DNA of 64,000 bases. It comes from Collinsella sp. AF08-23 (GTDB taxonomy: Bacteria > Actinomycetota > Coriobacteriia > Coriobacteriales > Coriobacteriaceae). A program made the position numbers and the translations under genes. The notes under the pieces are model-generated. The model was not told where the DNA came from. It did not search any database and was given only the letters and a program-made list of their open reading frames with translations. The stretch is taken from the NCBI RefSeq assembly GCF_003479805.1, contig NZ_QUHV01000012.1, positions 1 to 64,000 on the forward strand. Reading direction: 5' to 3'. Shown here in pieces: positions 52,631 to 60,853 of this stretch (the stretch's first letter is position 1; every line of letters begins with the position of its first letter).

Positions 52631-54316
52631 ATGCGCGCTTTTCTCCTGCTCACGCGCGTCCAGGTGCTCGGGCTCGTCAACTCACTCGCACCGGTGCGCA
52701 GCGGGCTTTCGCGAAGCCAGCGACGCGGGCGCATCGCCCTCATCGCATGCGGGTTCGCCCTGCTCGCGATCATCATGATGGGGTACCTGGCCATCATGGC
52801 GTTTGGCCTTGCAGTTCTGGGGCTCGCGCGGGTGCTTCCCGCCCTCGCCGTCGCCCTGGGCTCGCTTGCGGGCGTGGTGTTCACGTTCCTCAAGGCAAAC
52901 GGGACGCTCTTTGGATTCAAAGACTACGACCTCGTCATGTCCCTCCCCGTCTCGCGCCGCGCGCTGGTTGCGTCGCGCATGGCGGCGCTAATGGGAAGCT
53001 CAATTACCTTGGCGTTCTGCGCCATGCTTCCCCTCTATGCCGTGTACTTCATCTCAGTGCCGCCAAGGGCGCTCTCCGTTTTCGCTGCCGTCGCGTCGAT
53101 GGTGCTAGCACCGCTGGCTCCCACCGCCCTCGCCACCCTCGCGGCATACGCCGTGACATGGGTCGCCGCGCGCTTTCGCCACGCCAACCTCGTGTTCGTC
53201 GCCCTCGGCTTCATCGCGCTGCTGGCGTTTTTCGGGGGATCGGCCTCGTTTTCCGCAAGCGTGAACAGCCAAAATAGCGCCGAGGTCCTACAGGGGCTCG
53301 GCCAGATGGGCACCATGCTCGAAGGAACCGTCTGCGCGCTCTACCCGCCCGCGGCTTGGGCGGGCTCGGCGATTACCGAGGGCTCGCTTGCCGGGCTCAT
53401 CGAATTCACCGCGTTCTCGCTGGGCGTCGCCGGCACATGCCTCGAGGTCATGCAGCAGCGTTACCTCGCGCTCAACGCCTCACTCGCCGCGCGCAAACTC
53501 AAGACGCGCTCCGGGCGGACGGCCACAGGCGAGCAGGCGCCCATGGGCGGCGCGGCACGCACGCGCACGCCGTTTTGGACGATCGTCCACAAGGAGCTGC
53601 GCACGCTCATCGGCATCCCCACCTATGCGTTCAACTGCCTGTTCGGCTATGTCTTTACCATCGGCATCGCCGTGTTCCTGGGTGTGACCGGGCTGCAGGA
53701 CTTCGTCGCCTCGGGGTCGATCAACGGGATCGAGGTGAATGCCGAGCAGGCCGCCGAGATGATCGGCAACATCCGCCTGATCCTGCCGTGGGCGTTCTCG
53801 TTTTGCGGCATCATGTGCACGAGCTCCGTCGTGTCCATCTCGATCGAGGGACGCGCGGCATGGCTCATGGCGACGGCCCCCGTGAGCACGCGCACCATGC
53901 TGGGGGCAAAGCTCACGAGCAGCGCGATTCCCTTTGGCGCCTCACTCGCAGTCGCCGTGGCAATCTTGTTCGCGAGCGGCGAAGCAACTCCCCTGATGGC
54001 CCTCGAATGCCTGCTGGTGGGGCTGGGTGCTTTCGCGCTCTGGGTATGCCTGGGCATGTCGGTCGATGTGCGGCGCCCCAATTTGAGTTGGATGAACCCG
54101 CAGGATGTGGTCAAGCGCGGAGCACCGATGAACACGTGCATCCTAGGCGGGCTCGTCTACACGTTCTTGGCGGGCGCCCTCGTGTTCGCCGCATCGCTCT
54201 CGCTTGGGCTGGTCATCGGCCACGTGGCGAACGTCGCGCTCGGCATCGCCTCGCTTTGTCTGGGAGCACTCATCTTCCACCACACCGTGACGTCAACGCC
54301 CGCACTGCGCGCGTAG
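52631..54316 (+). CDS. ABC transporter permease, about 12 membrane spans
   Basis: A 561-residue polytopic protein with a short N-terminal cytoplasmic region, then groups of hydrophobic spans (first near 37-56, second near 62-85, and more near 110-220), a hydrophilic loop near 285-320, and further spans to the end. No signal peptide or catalytic domain. It resembles the large fused ABC-2 permeases of Firmicutes and Actinobacteria. It is cotranscribed with the ATPase gene. The substrate is unknown. Confidence 0.85.
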   Translation: MRAFLLLTRVQVLGLVNSLAPVRSGLSRSQRRGRIALIACGFALLAIIMMGYLAIMAFGLAVLGLARVLPALAVALGSLAGVVFTFLKANGTLFGFKDYDLVMSLPVSRRALVASRMAALMGSSITLAFCAMLPLYAVYFISVPPRALSVFAAVASMVLAPLAPTALATLAAYAVTWVAARFRHANLVFVALGFIALLAFFGGSASFSASVNSQNSAEVLQGLGQMGTMLEGTVCALYPPAAWAGSAITEGSLAGLIEFTAFSLGVAGTCLEVMQQRYLALNASLAARKLKTRSGRTATGEQAPMGGAARTRTPFWTIVHKELRTLIGIPTYAFNCLFGYVFTIGIAVFLGVTGLQDFVASGSINGIEVNAEQAAEMIGNIRLILPWAFSFCGIMCTSSVVSISIEGRAAWLMATAPVSTRTMLGAKLTSSAIPFGASLAVAVAILFASGEATPLMALECLLVGLGAFALWVCLGMSVDVRRPNLSWMNPQDVVKRGAPMNTCILGGLVYTFLAGALVFAASLSLGLVIGHVANVALGIASLCLGALIFHHTVTSTPALRA

Positions 54317-54339
54317 GCGCAGATCCGGTGCAAAACTTT

Positions 54340-54463
54340 CGGATGTGTACACTTCGTTCTCATAGCGCGGAGTGGCGGCCGCCTCCGCCCGGCAAAACCG
54401 CAGGATTTCGTCGGGCGAAATGTCCACCTACTCGACCAGTCGGACCCGAAGCGTGCACATCCG
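54340..54463. repeat. 124-bp structured inverted-repeat element
   Basis: Outer arms 54340-54356 (CGGATGTGTACACTTCG) and 54447-54463 are complementary at 15 of 17 positions, both mismatches being G-U-compatible in RNA. Inside lie GCGGAG/CTCCGC and TTTCG/CGAAA stems, giving a cloverleaf-like fold. The 459-bp gap from 54317 to the next regulator contains no gene; this element and a hairpin at 54731-54753 are its main features. Confidence 0.65.
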
Positions 54464-54730
54464 GAAAAATGACCCCGCCCCGCCCCTAGCCCACCCCGAT
54501 TGAGGGGGGCCGTCCCCAAATCGAGGTCTGCTGTCCATAGAGCCACCGCGCCCCTGGGATGTCGTGCCAGGAACCCATTTCAAGCGCGCTTGCAAGGTGC
54601 GTGCCCGCGATGGATGGGCAAAGGTTCCACCAGCTCAGCGCCGTGTATAAAGCCTTTTGGCAGCGCGACTTAACCCCTCGGGGACTCGCTATAAAGACCT
54701 TTGATGGTACGATTTGCCCGTCAATGCCAT

Positions 54731-54753
54731 GGTGACCCTCGACAAGGGTCACC
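54731..54753. promoter_or_regulatory. Perfect hairpin/operator GGTGACCCT in leader of XRE gene
   Basis: GGTGACCCT (54731-54739) and AGGGTCACC (54745-54753) pair perfectly around CGACA, ending 9 bp before the ribosome site of the XRE regulator. Could be its autoregulatory operator or a translation-controlling hairpin. Confidence 0.55.
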
Positions 54754-54775
54754 CCGACCCGCAAGGAGCAAACGC

Positions 54776-55396
54776 ATGGAGCTGGGCTCTCACATCAAGG
54801 AGCATCGCACGGAGCTCGGACTGTCCCAAGACGACCTGGCGGAGCGCATCTACGTGTCGCGCCAGACCATCAGCAACTGGGAGTGCGGCCGCACGTATCC
54901 TGACGTCCAGAGCCTACTCTTGCTTTCCAACGTGTTCGGGGTGACCGTGGACTCCCTCATCAAAGGAGATGTGGAAACCATGGCACAGGTGATGAACGAA
55001 GCGGTCAAGAAGTACAACGCCCTCTCCACGGTCACGGTCGTGAGCGCGGTCGTGTTCCTGGGGCTGAGCGCGTGGGCGGCGTTCCAGTTCGAATGGGGTT
55101 GGGGCGCTCACATCGCGCCCACCGCGGCGTTCGCCGCCGTGGCGCTCGTCGTGATGCTCATGGCGTTCGTGTATATGGAGCGCATGAAGAAGCAGCACGA
55201 CCTCGTCACGTACCGCGAGGTGCTGGCGTTCAGCCGCGGCGAGCAGGTCGAGCGCGACACGCTCGAGGGACACCGCGAGCGCGAGATGAGCCCCTGGGTT
55301 AAGGGCGCGCGTAACGGCGTGCAGATCATCCTCGGCGCGATCGCCGGCGGCATGGTGGGCGTCGGCATCGGCATGCTTGCCAAGATGTTGAGCTAA
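54776..55396 (+). CDS. XRE-family regulator with membrane anchor (paralogue A)
   Basis: A 206-residue protein with an N-terminal lambda-repressor-type HTH (about 4-60; LSQDDLAERIYVSRQTISNWECG), then two membrane spans (about 80-100 and 108-130), a cytoplasmic loop (RMKKQHDLVTYREVLAFSRGE), and a last Gly-rich span near 183-203. Same length and design as the gene at 57192, with shared ENDLVTYRE-like loop, so the two are paralogues. It is preceded by AAGGAG. Membrane-anchored one-component regulators of this type may sense membrane or envelope signals; targets unknown. Confidence 0.82.
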   Translation: MELGSHIKEHRTELGLSQDDLAERIYVSRQTISNWECGRTYPDVQSLLLLSNVFGVTVDSLIKGDVETMAQVMNEAVKKYNALSTVTVVSAVVFLGLSAWAAFQFEWGWGAHIAPTAAFAAVALVVMLMAFVYMERMKKQHDLVTYREVLAFSRGEQVERDTLEGHREREMSPWVKGARNGVQIILGAIAGGMVGVGIGMLAKMLS

Positions 55397-55504
55397 AGGC
55401 GATCTTCACGCATATCACGAGCGGCGAGGAAGCTAGACGTCCTCGCCGCTTTTGCATGACCGGGGCCTCGATTTGAGAACAGGCGCCCGGGTAAGCCTGC
55501 GCGT

Positions 55505-56056
55505 TCATTCGAACTTGATAACCAGATTCTTTCCCAGCGCATCGGCAATTCTCTCAAGCGTCTTGAGCGTGGGGTTGGCACCGCCGCGCTCAAGTACGCT
55601 CACCGCCGTCTGGGTCATTCCGCTTTGCCTGGCAAGATCGACCTGCGTCTTCCCTGCCGCAAGGCGCTCCTTTTCGACTAAACGCCCAAGGCACCGAGCA
55701 CTTTTGGCGGATGCCCCAATCTCACGCATGTAAAACCCGTCCTGCGAGCTTCTCCCTGCACTGCTTGCGAGCAGGGCGGCGGAATCATATTCCATCAACC
55801 CGTGAGACCTGAGCACCTCACCGATATTCTGACGGCCGGGAGGGGCAATCCGCTCATCGACCCAAGCCTGAACCCATTTGCTCGGTATGTCCCGTTCCCC
55901 TCGGGCGACAAACGCCGCGAAGATCGCCGGCACGTCCCCCGGCTCCGCCCAATCCTCAACACGAGCGCCATACGCGCCGGTCGCTTCGTCATACGAAATA
56001 ATCGCACTGGGGCGCAACTCCCGCCCCTCACCGTCAATCAACTCAAAGCGCCGCAT
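55505..56056 (-). CDS. HTH protein, putative antitoxin of the HipA-like kinase
   Basis: A 183-residue protein: residues 1-120 form an uncharacterised module (W..ERI.P..RQNIGEVL...GL.EYD.. then GRSSQDGFYMREI), and 125-183 form an XRE-type HTH (KTQVDLARQSGMTQTAVSVLERGGANPTLKTLERIADALG). Its start overlaps the kinase gene by 14 bp, so the two are co-translated, with the kinase first. In HipBA systems the HTH protein is the antitoxin and usually comes first and is smaller (about 90 residues). The extra module resembles a segment that I recall as often fused to the kinases themselves; this is a recollection, not a search. Confidence 0.7.
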   Translation of the reverse strand: MRRFELIDGEGRELRPSAIISYDEATGAYGARVEDWAEPGDVPAIFAAFVARGERDIPSKWVQAWVDERIAPPGRQNIGEVLRSHGLMEYDSAALLASSAGRSSQDGFYMREIGASAKSARCLGRLVEKERLAAGKTQVDLARQSGMTQTAVSVLERGGANPTLKTLERIADALGKNLVIKFE

Positions 56057-56849
56057 AGTAAGACCATCTCTCTCGAACGATCTCCCACATTTTTTCGAGT
56101 AGGTAATCCGGGGCGGCATGTTCCAACCCGGCGAACAGCGCGGCACGATCTTCCAACTTAAGCTCATGCGTAAGCTCTACCGGGGCGATATCGCGCAGAT
56201 TGTCCTCCAAGAAACGCGAACCGATGTAGTTCGTCGTGGCAACGCGACGGAGTGGATCGAACGCCTCGATAGCATCCCGCTGCCCCGCGAAGGGGGCGAC
56301 GAATGACAGGCCGTTGTCGAAAATGGGCGCAAGCCTGGCCGACCCGTCGGGAGACAAAATGACCTCGATGTTCGAGCCGTGCCGGTCGCGGTTGGCAATA
56401 AGGTAGTCGACGAGCATCATCTGCTTGATTTGCCCTTCCCAACCGTGTGCGCGACACACTTCATAAGGCGATGCGCCCTGCTCGCCGTAGAGGCTCACAT
56501 ATGCGGAGAGGGACAGCTTGCGCTCTCTTGACTTGCGGAAATTCTTGGAGCTGTTGAGCCAGACCTCCCGCTCTCGACCATCAACCACAACGCGCGCGTG
56601 GATGAGGCGATATTCCAAGTGATCGATTTCCAGGAGCCGCATCAGACGTGCCGCGACGAGTTCGTTTATGCACTCGTGTCCATCAAACTCGATTCCGTTG
56701 TACCGAGGCAGCTTGTAGTAGATGGCACGCGCGCCATGCCCCGTACGTGCCTTGAGGTACGTCCCCGCCGTTCCCGACGAATTGACGCGCTCGCCCCACT
56801 CAAGCGTCGTGAGGTCTTGCTCCTTTTGGACGATGTCATATGAACGCAC
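56043..56849 (-). CDS. HipA-like serine/threonine kinase (CtkA-type toxin candidate)
   Basis: A 268-residue protein with the conserved kinase core of HipA: a P-loop-like YYKLPRY with lysine 46, then the HipA helix (GHECINELVAARL), the catalytic ANRDRHGSN (152-160, base D155 and N160) and the metal-binding IFDNGLSF (D178). It is much shorter than E. coli HipA (440 residues) and lacks the N-terminal subdomain, like HipT or CtkA proteins. HipA-type toxins phosphorylate tRNA synthetases and stop translation; target here is unknown. GTG start with GAGGAGG upstream and an AT-rich promoter tract. Confidence 0.78.
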   Translation of the reverse strand: MRSYDIVQKEQDLTTLEWGERVNSSGTAGTYLKARTGHGARAIYYKLPRYNGIEFDGHECINELVAARLMRLLEIDHLEYRLIHARVVVDGREREVWLNSSKNFRKSRERKLSLSAYVSLYGEQGASPYEVCRAHGWEGQIKQMMLVDYLIANRDRHGSNIEVILSPDGSARLAPIFDNGLSFVAPFAGQRDAIEAFDPLRRVATTNYIGSRFLEDNLRDIAPVELTHELKLEDRAALFAGLEHAAPDYLLEKMWEIVRERWSYYAAL

Positions 56850-57191
56850 CGTGCGCCCCTCCTCACTATACTGCGGGTATATATCTTATATTATATAACC
56901 ATACACCATGAAGAACGTTCAAGTTACGTACACGAAGTCTCTCAGTGGAATTACTAGGTCAGATTCCACCGAGTGCATACGCGCACAACATGGTCCGCTC
57001 GATCAAAAGGTGCCCCATCCCTCGTGCGATCAGTCCTCGCTCCGCCTCAACCAGCGTTAATTTCCGCAGGTAGCGATAGCGCAAAACAGATTTTGCAGCG
57101 CCTAGCAGACCTCGCCGCGTAAGATGTACAACAGATTCGATGGCGCCCGCGGCAGATCAGCGGGACGCTCCTTCACGACCGGGAGGTGACG
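56850..57191. promoter_or_regulatory. AT-rich promoter tract between HipA-like gene and XRE gene
   Basis: No gene is supported in this 342-bp gap. The part next to the kinase gene (56873-56905) is extremely AT-rich, with TATAAT on the minus strand (56890-56895), a suboptimal TTGAAC (56917-56922) 21 bp upstream, and near-palindromic ATATAATAT. It is a good candidate for the promoter and operator of the kinase/HTH pair. The right half holds TAAGAT near 57122 without a good -35. Confidence 0.45.
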
Positions 57192-57812
57192 ATGGACATC
57201 AGCAACCAGATCAAGACGCGACGCGAGGCGATGGGCCTTTCGCAAGAGCAGCTCGCCGAGAAGCTCTATGTATCGCGCCAGACCATCTCGAACTGGGAGC
57301 GGGACAAGACGTATCCGGACGTCCAGAGCCTGCTCATGTTGAGCATCCTGTTCGACACCTCCATAGACACGCTCGTGAAGGGAGACGTGACCGTTATGGA
57401 AGAGGCTGTCGAGAGGGACCGCAAGCTCGCGGGAAAGCGCATGGTACGGCTCGCCCTGCTCATGGTCGCACTACTTGTCTTGGCATTTGCCCTGCTGCTG
57501 TCGCCCGCCTTTACTTGGCTGGAAAGGGCTTGGGGCACGGGCCCTGCAGCGGGAATGGTGTTTGCCCCGGCGGTTGGCGCGCTTCTCGTCGCGACGGTCC
57601 TGGAACGCATCAAGCGCGAGAACGACCTAGTGACCTACCGCGAGATCCTCGCATTCATGAACGGCGAAGTCGACATCGAACGCGACCCGCGCGCCCTCCC
57701 CCGTCGCTCGTGGCCGACGAAGCACCGGCTGGCATATGACCTGCTGGCCTTCCTCGCCGCCGCACTCATCGGCGGCGTGATCGGCTTTGCCACATGGGGG
57801 TTGCTGAACTAA
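57192..57812 (+). CDS. XRE-family regulator with membrane anchor (paralogue B)
   Basis: A 206-residue protein with HTH at 4-60 (LSQEQLAEKLYVSRQTISNWERD), two spans near 83-103 and 112-132, the loop RIKRENDLVTYREILAFMNGE, and a last Ala/Gly-rich span near 182-204. Very similar to the gene at 54776, including identical length. Start at 57192 is preferred (GGGAGG 5 bp upstream); a GTG two codons earlier is possible. It is convergent with a third XRE gene at 58011. Confidence 0.82.
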   Translation: MDISNQIKTRREAMGLSQEQLAEKLYVSRQTISNWERDKTYPDVQSLLMLSILFDTSIDTLVKGDVTVMEEAVERDRKLAGKRMVRLALLMVALLVLAFALLLSPAFTWLERAWGTGPAAGMVFAPAVGALLVATVLERIKRENDLVTYREILAFMNGEVDIERDPRALPRRSWPTKHRLAYDLLAFLAAALIGGVIGFATWGLLN

Positions 57813-57841
57813 CCAGCCTGCCGGCGGGCCAGGCATCCGTC

Positions 57842-57984
57842 GATTGCCTATGGGTTCTCCGAAATTACCTATGGGCTCTTGCGGTATCCCCGCGACTCCC
57901 CCGAAATGTCTATGGGCCCCTTGCAATTGTCTATGTTGTTCAGCCAATTCAAGGGGCCCAAACGGAAGGAAGTCATAGGCAATC
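57842..57984. repeat. 143-bp nested inverted-repeat region with direct repeats
   Basis: Between two convergent XRE genes. Outer arms GATTGCCTATG (57842-57852) and CATAGGCAATC (57974-57984) are perfect; inner arms at 57913-57929 and 57945-57960 are complementary over 16 bases with one bulge. A 24-bp unit CCGAAATTACCTATGGGCTC... is repeated imperfectly at 57859-57882 and 57901-57924. It may be a bidirectional terminator or an operator cluster for the neighbouring XRE proteins. Confidence 0.7.
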
Positions 57985-58010
57985 TTCCGGACGTTAATGC
58001 TGGACCTTGG

Positions 58011-59186
58011 CTAGCGCTTGCCCTCACAATGAGGCTCAGCGTCGTCATCTTCAATCACGATCAAGGCGATTCCACTACCGAGGCTGCCGACGACCCAGGG
58101 AAGCCAGAATAATCCGGAGACGCCCTCGGACGCACCCATGGCGGACGCGGCGAAAAGCCATACCAGCGCCACCATCGTGGCGACGAGCATGATCACCATG
58201 CAGGCCTTCTCCTTGCGGGCGGCGACGCCGCGACGCCTGGGGCTGTTAGCGCGCAGGTACGCGTCACGGCTCTGCGGGTCGAGCTGCGCCAACTCGTCAT
58301 CGCTCAGCTCGACGGTCTCGAGCCACTCCTTGTTGTAGTCCGCAAGGTCCGTGCGCCCCCAGAGCATGCCCCAGTGGACAATCATCCCCACACCGAGCGC
58401 GACCAGCACCATCATCAGCGAGTCGCCGTATACCCGCACGTTGGACTCGACCTCGAACAAACCAGCCGCCGCAACCCCGAGCAGAATCATCGCGATGCCG
58501 GCCACGATCGCGATCGACGCGCGGCGCCGGGCCGTCGCCTTCTCCTCTACCGTATAGAAATCGGCGACGTAGGGGTGCGCCTTGGCAAATGCGGCGTGGT
58601 CGATCCCCGCGGGAACGGTAAATGCGAGGCCGGCGGCAACGAACGCGAACGTCGCGAGGAGGACGATACCGTCCGAATGCATGACCTCATCGGTGAAGAT
58701 GGCGGCCGCCGCACCGAGGATAAAGAGCACGACGCCGATCGCGATTTTGCGCGCGAAGGTGACCATGTGCTCGTCGTAACCACATACATCCGTAGCTAGA
58801 CCGGCGGGAATAGCACAGACACCGGCGGAGGAACGTGCGCGTGCAGGTCCCGCAGGTTCACCAAGAGATGCATCCCGTGGTGCGACGGTCAACGGACCAG
58901 CGGACATATCGCCAACGGCGCCCTCCGTGGCCACACGCACCGGCGAGTAGCCGCCAAGATCATCCCGAGCGGGGACACCGTGGCGGGATACATCACCCTG
59001 CACCAAATCGTCCAGCGAGCACTCGAAGATCTGGCACATCTTGATGAGCTTGTCCATCTCCGGATAGGACTTCTCGGCCTCCCATTTGGTGACGGATTGA
59101 CGGGACACCCCGAGCAACATAGCGAGTTGCTCCTGGGTCATGTGGCGCTCTGCGCGAAGGTATTGCAGATTGGTGCGGAAGCTCAT
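58011..59186 (-). CDS. XRE-family regulator with six membrane spans
   Basis: A 391-residue protein: N-terminal HTH (about 5-62; MTQEQLAMLLGVSRQSVTKWEAEKSYPEMDKLIKMC), a soluble linker (65-135), then hydrophobic spans near 140-160, 165-185, 220-240, 250-270, 335-355 and 362-385. The ATG at 59186 follows GAGAGG. The large membrane part suggests a membrane-embedded sensor or a fusion of regulator with an unknown membrane module. It is convergent with the paralogue B gene. Confidence 0.8.
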   Translation of the reverse strand: MSFRTNLQYLRAERHMTQEQLAMLLGVSRQSVTKWEAEKSYPEMDKLIKMCQIFECSLDDLVQGDVSRHGVPARDDLGGYSPVRVATEGAVGDMSAGPLTVAPRDASLGEPAGPARARSSAGVCAIPAGLATDVCGYDEHMVTFARKIAIGVVLFILGAAAAIFTDEVMHSDGIVLLATFAFVAAGLAFTVPAGIDHAAFAKAHPYVADFYTVEEKATARRRASIAIVAGIAMILLGVAAAGLFEVESNVRVYGDSLMMVLVALGVGMIVHWGMLWGRTDLADYNKEWLETVELSDDELAQLDPQSRDAYLRANSPRRRGVAARKEKACMVIMLVATMVALVWLFAASAMGASEGVSGLFWLPWVVGSLGSGIALIVIEDDDAEPHCEGKR

Positions 59187-59413
59187 GATGGGTCCTCTCG
59201 TTGGCTGGGGCGAGAGTCCGAACGGCGCAATCCAACTCAATGCAGCGCCCGAACTCGACATCCAGCGTTTGGCGTTTTTCCTGCCGGCGACTTACACACT
59301 ACGGTTGCCGCATGGCGAGAACCACCAACTTGGGGCTTCATTTTACGCAACTTGAAGGCACCCTGCGGTTGCAAACCGCAGGTAGATTGGCTAGACGTGA
59401 AATGAGGGTTCCC

Positions 59414-59494
59414 ATGGCGAAGTTCACTGCAATGCTGTTCGCAGCTGCTGTGCTCGTTCTATCGATCACGCTACTTGTTCTTGCCGTTTTCTAA
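59414..59494 (+). CDS. Tiny hydrophobic peptide (26 aa), possible small membrane protein
   Basis: Encodes a 26-residue peptide made of one hydrophobic span (AMLFAAAVLVLSITLLVLAVF) after a short start MAKFT. GAGG lies 6 bp before the ATG, and a strong double hairpin (59502-59571) follows the stop. This looks like a regulated small membrane protein or a type I-like toxin, but no antisense RNA was recognised. A chance frame cannot be excluded because of its size. Confidence 0.45.
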   Translation: MAKFTAMLFAAAVLVLSITLLVLAVF

Positions 59495-59501
59495 CGGCCG
59501 A

Positions 59502-59571
59502 GGGGTGAAACTCGCCACTTAAGGGAACAGCCGCCCTGTGCCGGAGCGGCTGTTCGTGCGGGTTTCACCCC
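59502..59571 (+). terminator. Double-tier hairpin after the 26-aa gene
   Basis: Outer arms GGGGTGAAACtCGC (59502-59515) and GCGgGTTTCACCCC (59558-59571) are complementary with one internal mismatch and enclose a perfect inner stem GAACAGCCGC/GCGGCTGTTC (59525-59534 with 59546-59555). No T-run. Very stable; may end or stabilise a small transcript. Confidence 0.65.
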
Positions 59572-59929
59572 ACTGCTTCTACTCCAGGAGGGCGTACGCC
59601 TCCCAAGTCGCTAGTAGTATGCCCGCTTTTCGGCGCCCCTGCACGCCTCTCGCGGGTTTCTAGGCGGCACTGGGCTTCGCGAGCCTGGTGCCGTTTTTCA
59701 GCGATACCGTCAAGGCGGGTCAATCAATTTAGATAACGAAGAACCTAGCCCTGATTTCGAGAACTGAGCACAAGGGCAATCGACCATCTTCATATCGGGT
59801 TTCAGCAGCTTGTATCCCATGTGAACTCAAACAGCCCTCACCAACGTTACAACCCGTTGCTTGCGGCAACGAGCCATCTGCGTGCAGCATTGCGGTAACG
59901 TAGGAGCCAGGCGAGAGAAAGGATCCGCC
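59572..59929. other. Gene-free gap before XRE gene
   Basis: About 360 bp with no supported gene. A CGTTGC/GCAACG hairpin lies near 59852-59867. No clear promoter was found; the XRE gene start at 59930 has AAAGGA upstream. Confidence 0.4.
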
Positions 59930-60433
59930 ATGCTGAACGAGAACATCCATGCCCTCAGGAAATCGAAGGGCCTCTCGCAAGAGGAGCTCGCGCCCAAGCC
60001 GAACGTGGTGAGGCAGACGGTCTCGGAGTGGGAACGCGGGCTCTCGGTGCCCGATGCTGAGACGCTCGTCGCCATCGGAGGGGTGCTCGACACCCCGGTG
60101 AGCACGCTACTGGGTGAGACCGTACGCGCATCCGAGCCCGAGGGCCTGCAAGCGCTCTCCGAAAAACTCGAGGTGCTGAACGACCAGTTCGCACGGGCGC
60201 AGGAATCCAAGCGCCGTGCCCTGCACGCCCTTTTCATCGCAATCGCCTCCATCACGGTCCTTCTCCTTATCGCACTGGCGGCAATCGGCGGCTCGTATCT
60301 CGAATGGGATTTCTCCAATCCGGAATACGCGGTGGCAGGAACGATGCTCCATGGATTCGAGTGGGTCTTCGCTCGAATGGCACCAATCATACTGGCGGGG
60401 TCGATCGCAGGTGCAATTGCGTCCCGCAAATAA
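59930..60433 (+). CDS. XRE-family regulator with two membrane spans
   Basis: A 167-residue protein: HTH at about 5-62 (SKGLSQEELAPKPNVVRQTVSEWERG), a linker with predicted coiled coil (about 75-100), then spans near 102-122 and 140-162. The APKP in helix 2-3 is unusual, because related proteins have a helix-friendly AEKL or AVKL; DNA binding may be altered. It is the fourth membrane-linked XRE gene in the cluster. ATG follows AAAGGA. Confidence 0.8.
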   Translation: MLNENIHALRKSKGLSQEELAPKPNVVRQTVSEWERGLSVPDAETLVAIGGVLDTPVSTLLGETVRASEPEGLQALSEKLEVLNDQFARAQESKRRALHALFIAIASITVLLLIALAAIGGSYLEWDFSNPEYAVAGTMLHGFEWVFARMAPIILAGSIAGAIASRK

Positions 60434-60853
60434 GGTCCTTCATCGCTTTCGTGATCGATTTACCATGGGCACCGCCTCGCAATGGGCAGCACATTGAACA
60501 ATGACCACACAAAAAAGAGGTTTTTCGTATTGTTTTTCCGTTCCGCCAAGTACAGAAGCGCAGTAAGGCACAAAAGCGCAGGAAAAATGAGGTGATTAAC
60601 ATCTTATACTTGACGATTTCCAAAATTAGTACGAAAAACCTCAAGATCATGAATCCGATTAATGAAATCATGCATTTGAAGAGCTTTAAGGGTGAGCTTC
60701 GACATGGAAAACCGGATGCAATGCGAATCAGCGCAGAACCGACCACGCCCGCAACAAAGCGTTGCTCGACCATCAAGGTGCATCGCGGGATAATCGCAGG
60801 CAAGCGGCGGGATCAAACCCCGCCGCCCACGCCCCGATCAAAGGAGACCCGCC
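60434..60853. other. Gene-free AT-rich gap holding structured element copy 2
   Basis: About 420 bp with no supported gene. Most of it is occupied by the structured element at 60517-60642; the remainder (60650-60850) shows no clear signal except the ribosome site of the next gene. Confidence 0.5.
60517..60642. repeat. ~125-bp AT-rich structured element, copy 2
   Basis: Terminal arms GAGGTTTTTCGTA (60517-60529) and TACGAAAAACCTC (60630-60642) pair over 13 bp; a TTTT/AAAA stem lies inside. Compared with copy 1 at 5407-5531 the sequence matches at the ends and at internal landmarks (CAAGTAC..GAAG and TATAC.TGACG..TTT..AAAATTA), while the base pair C-G in the arm of copy 1 is G-C here. It lies 200 bp before a zinc-ribbon XRE gene. 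Confidence 0.75.
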
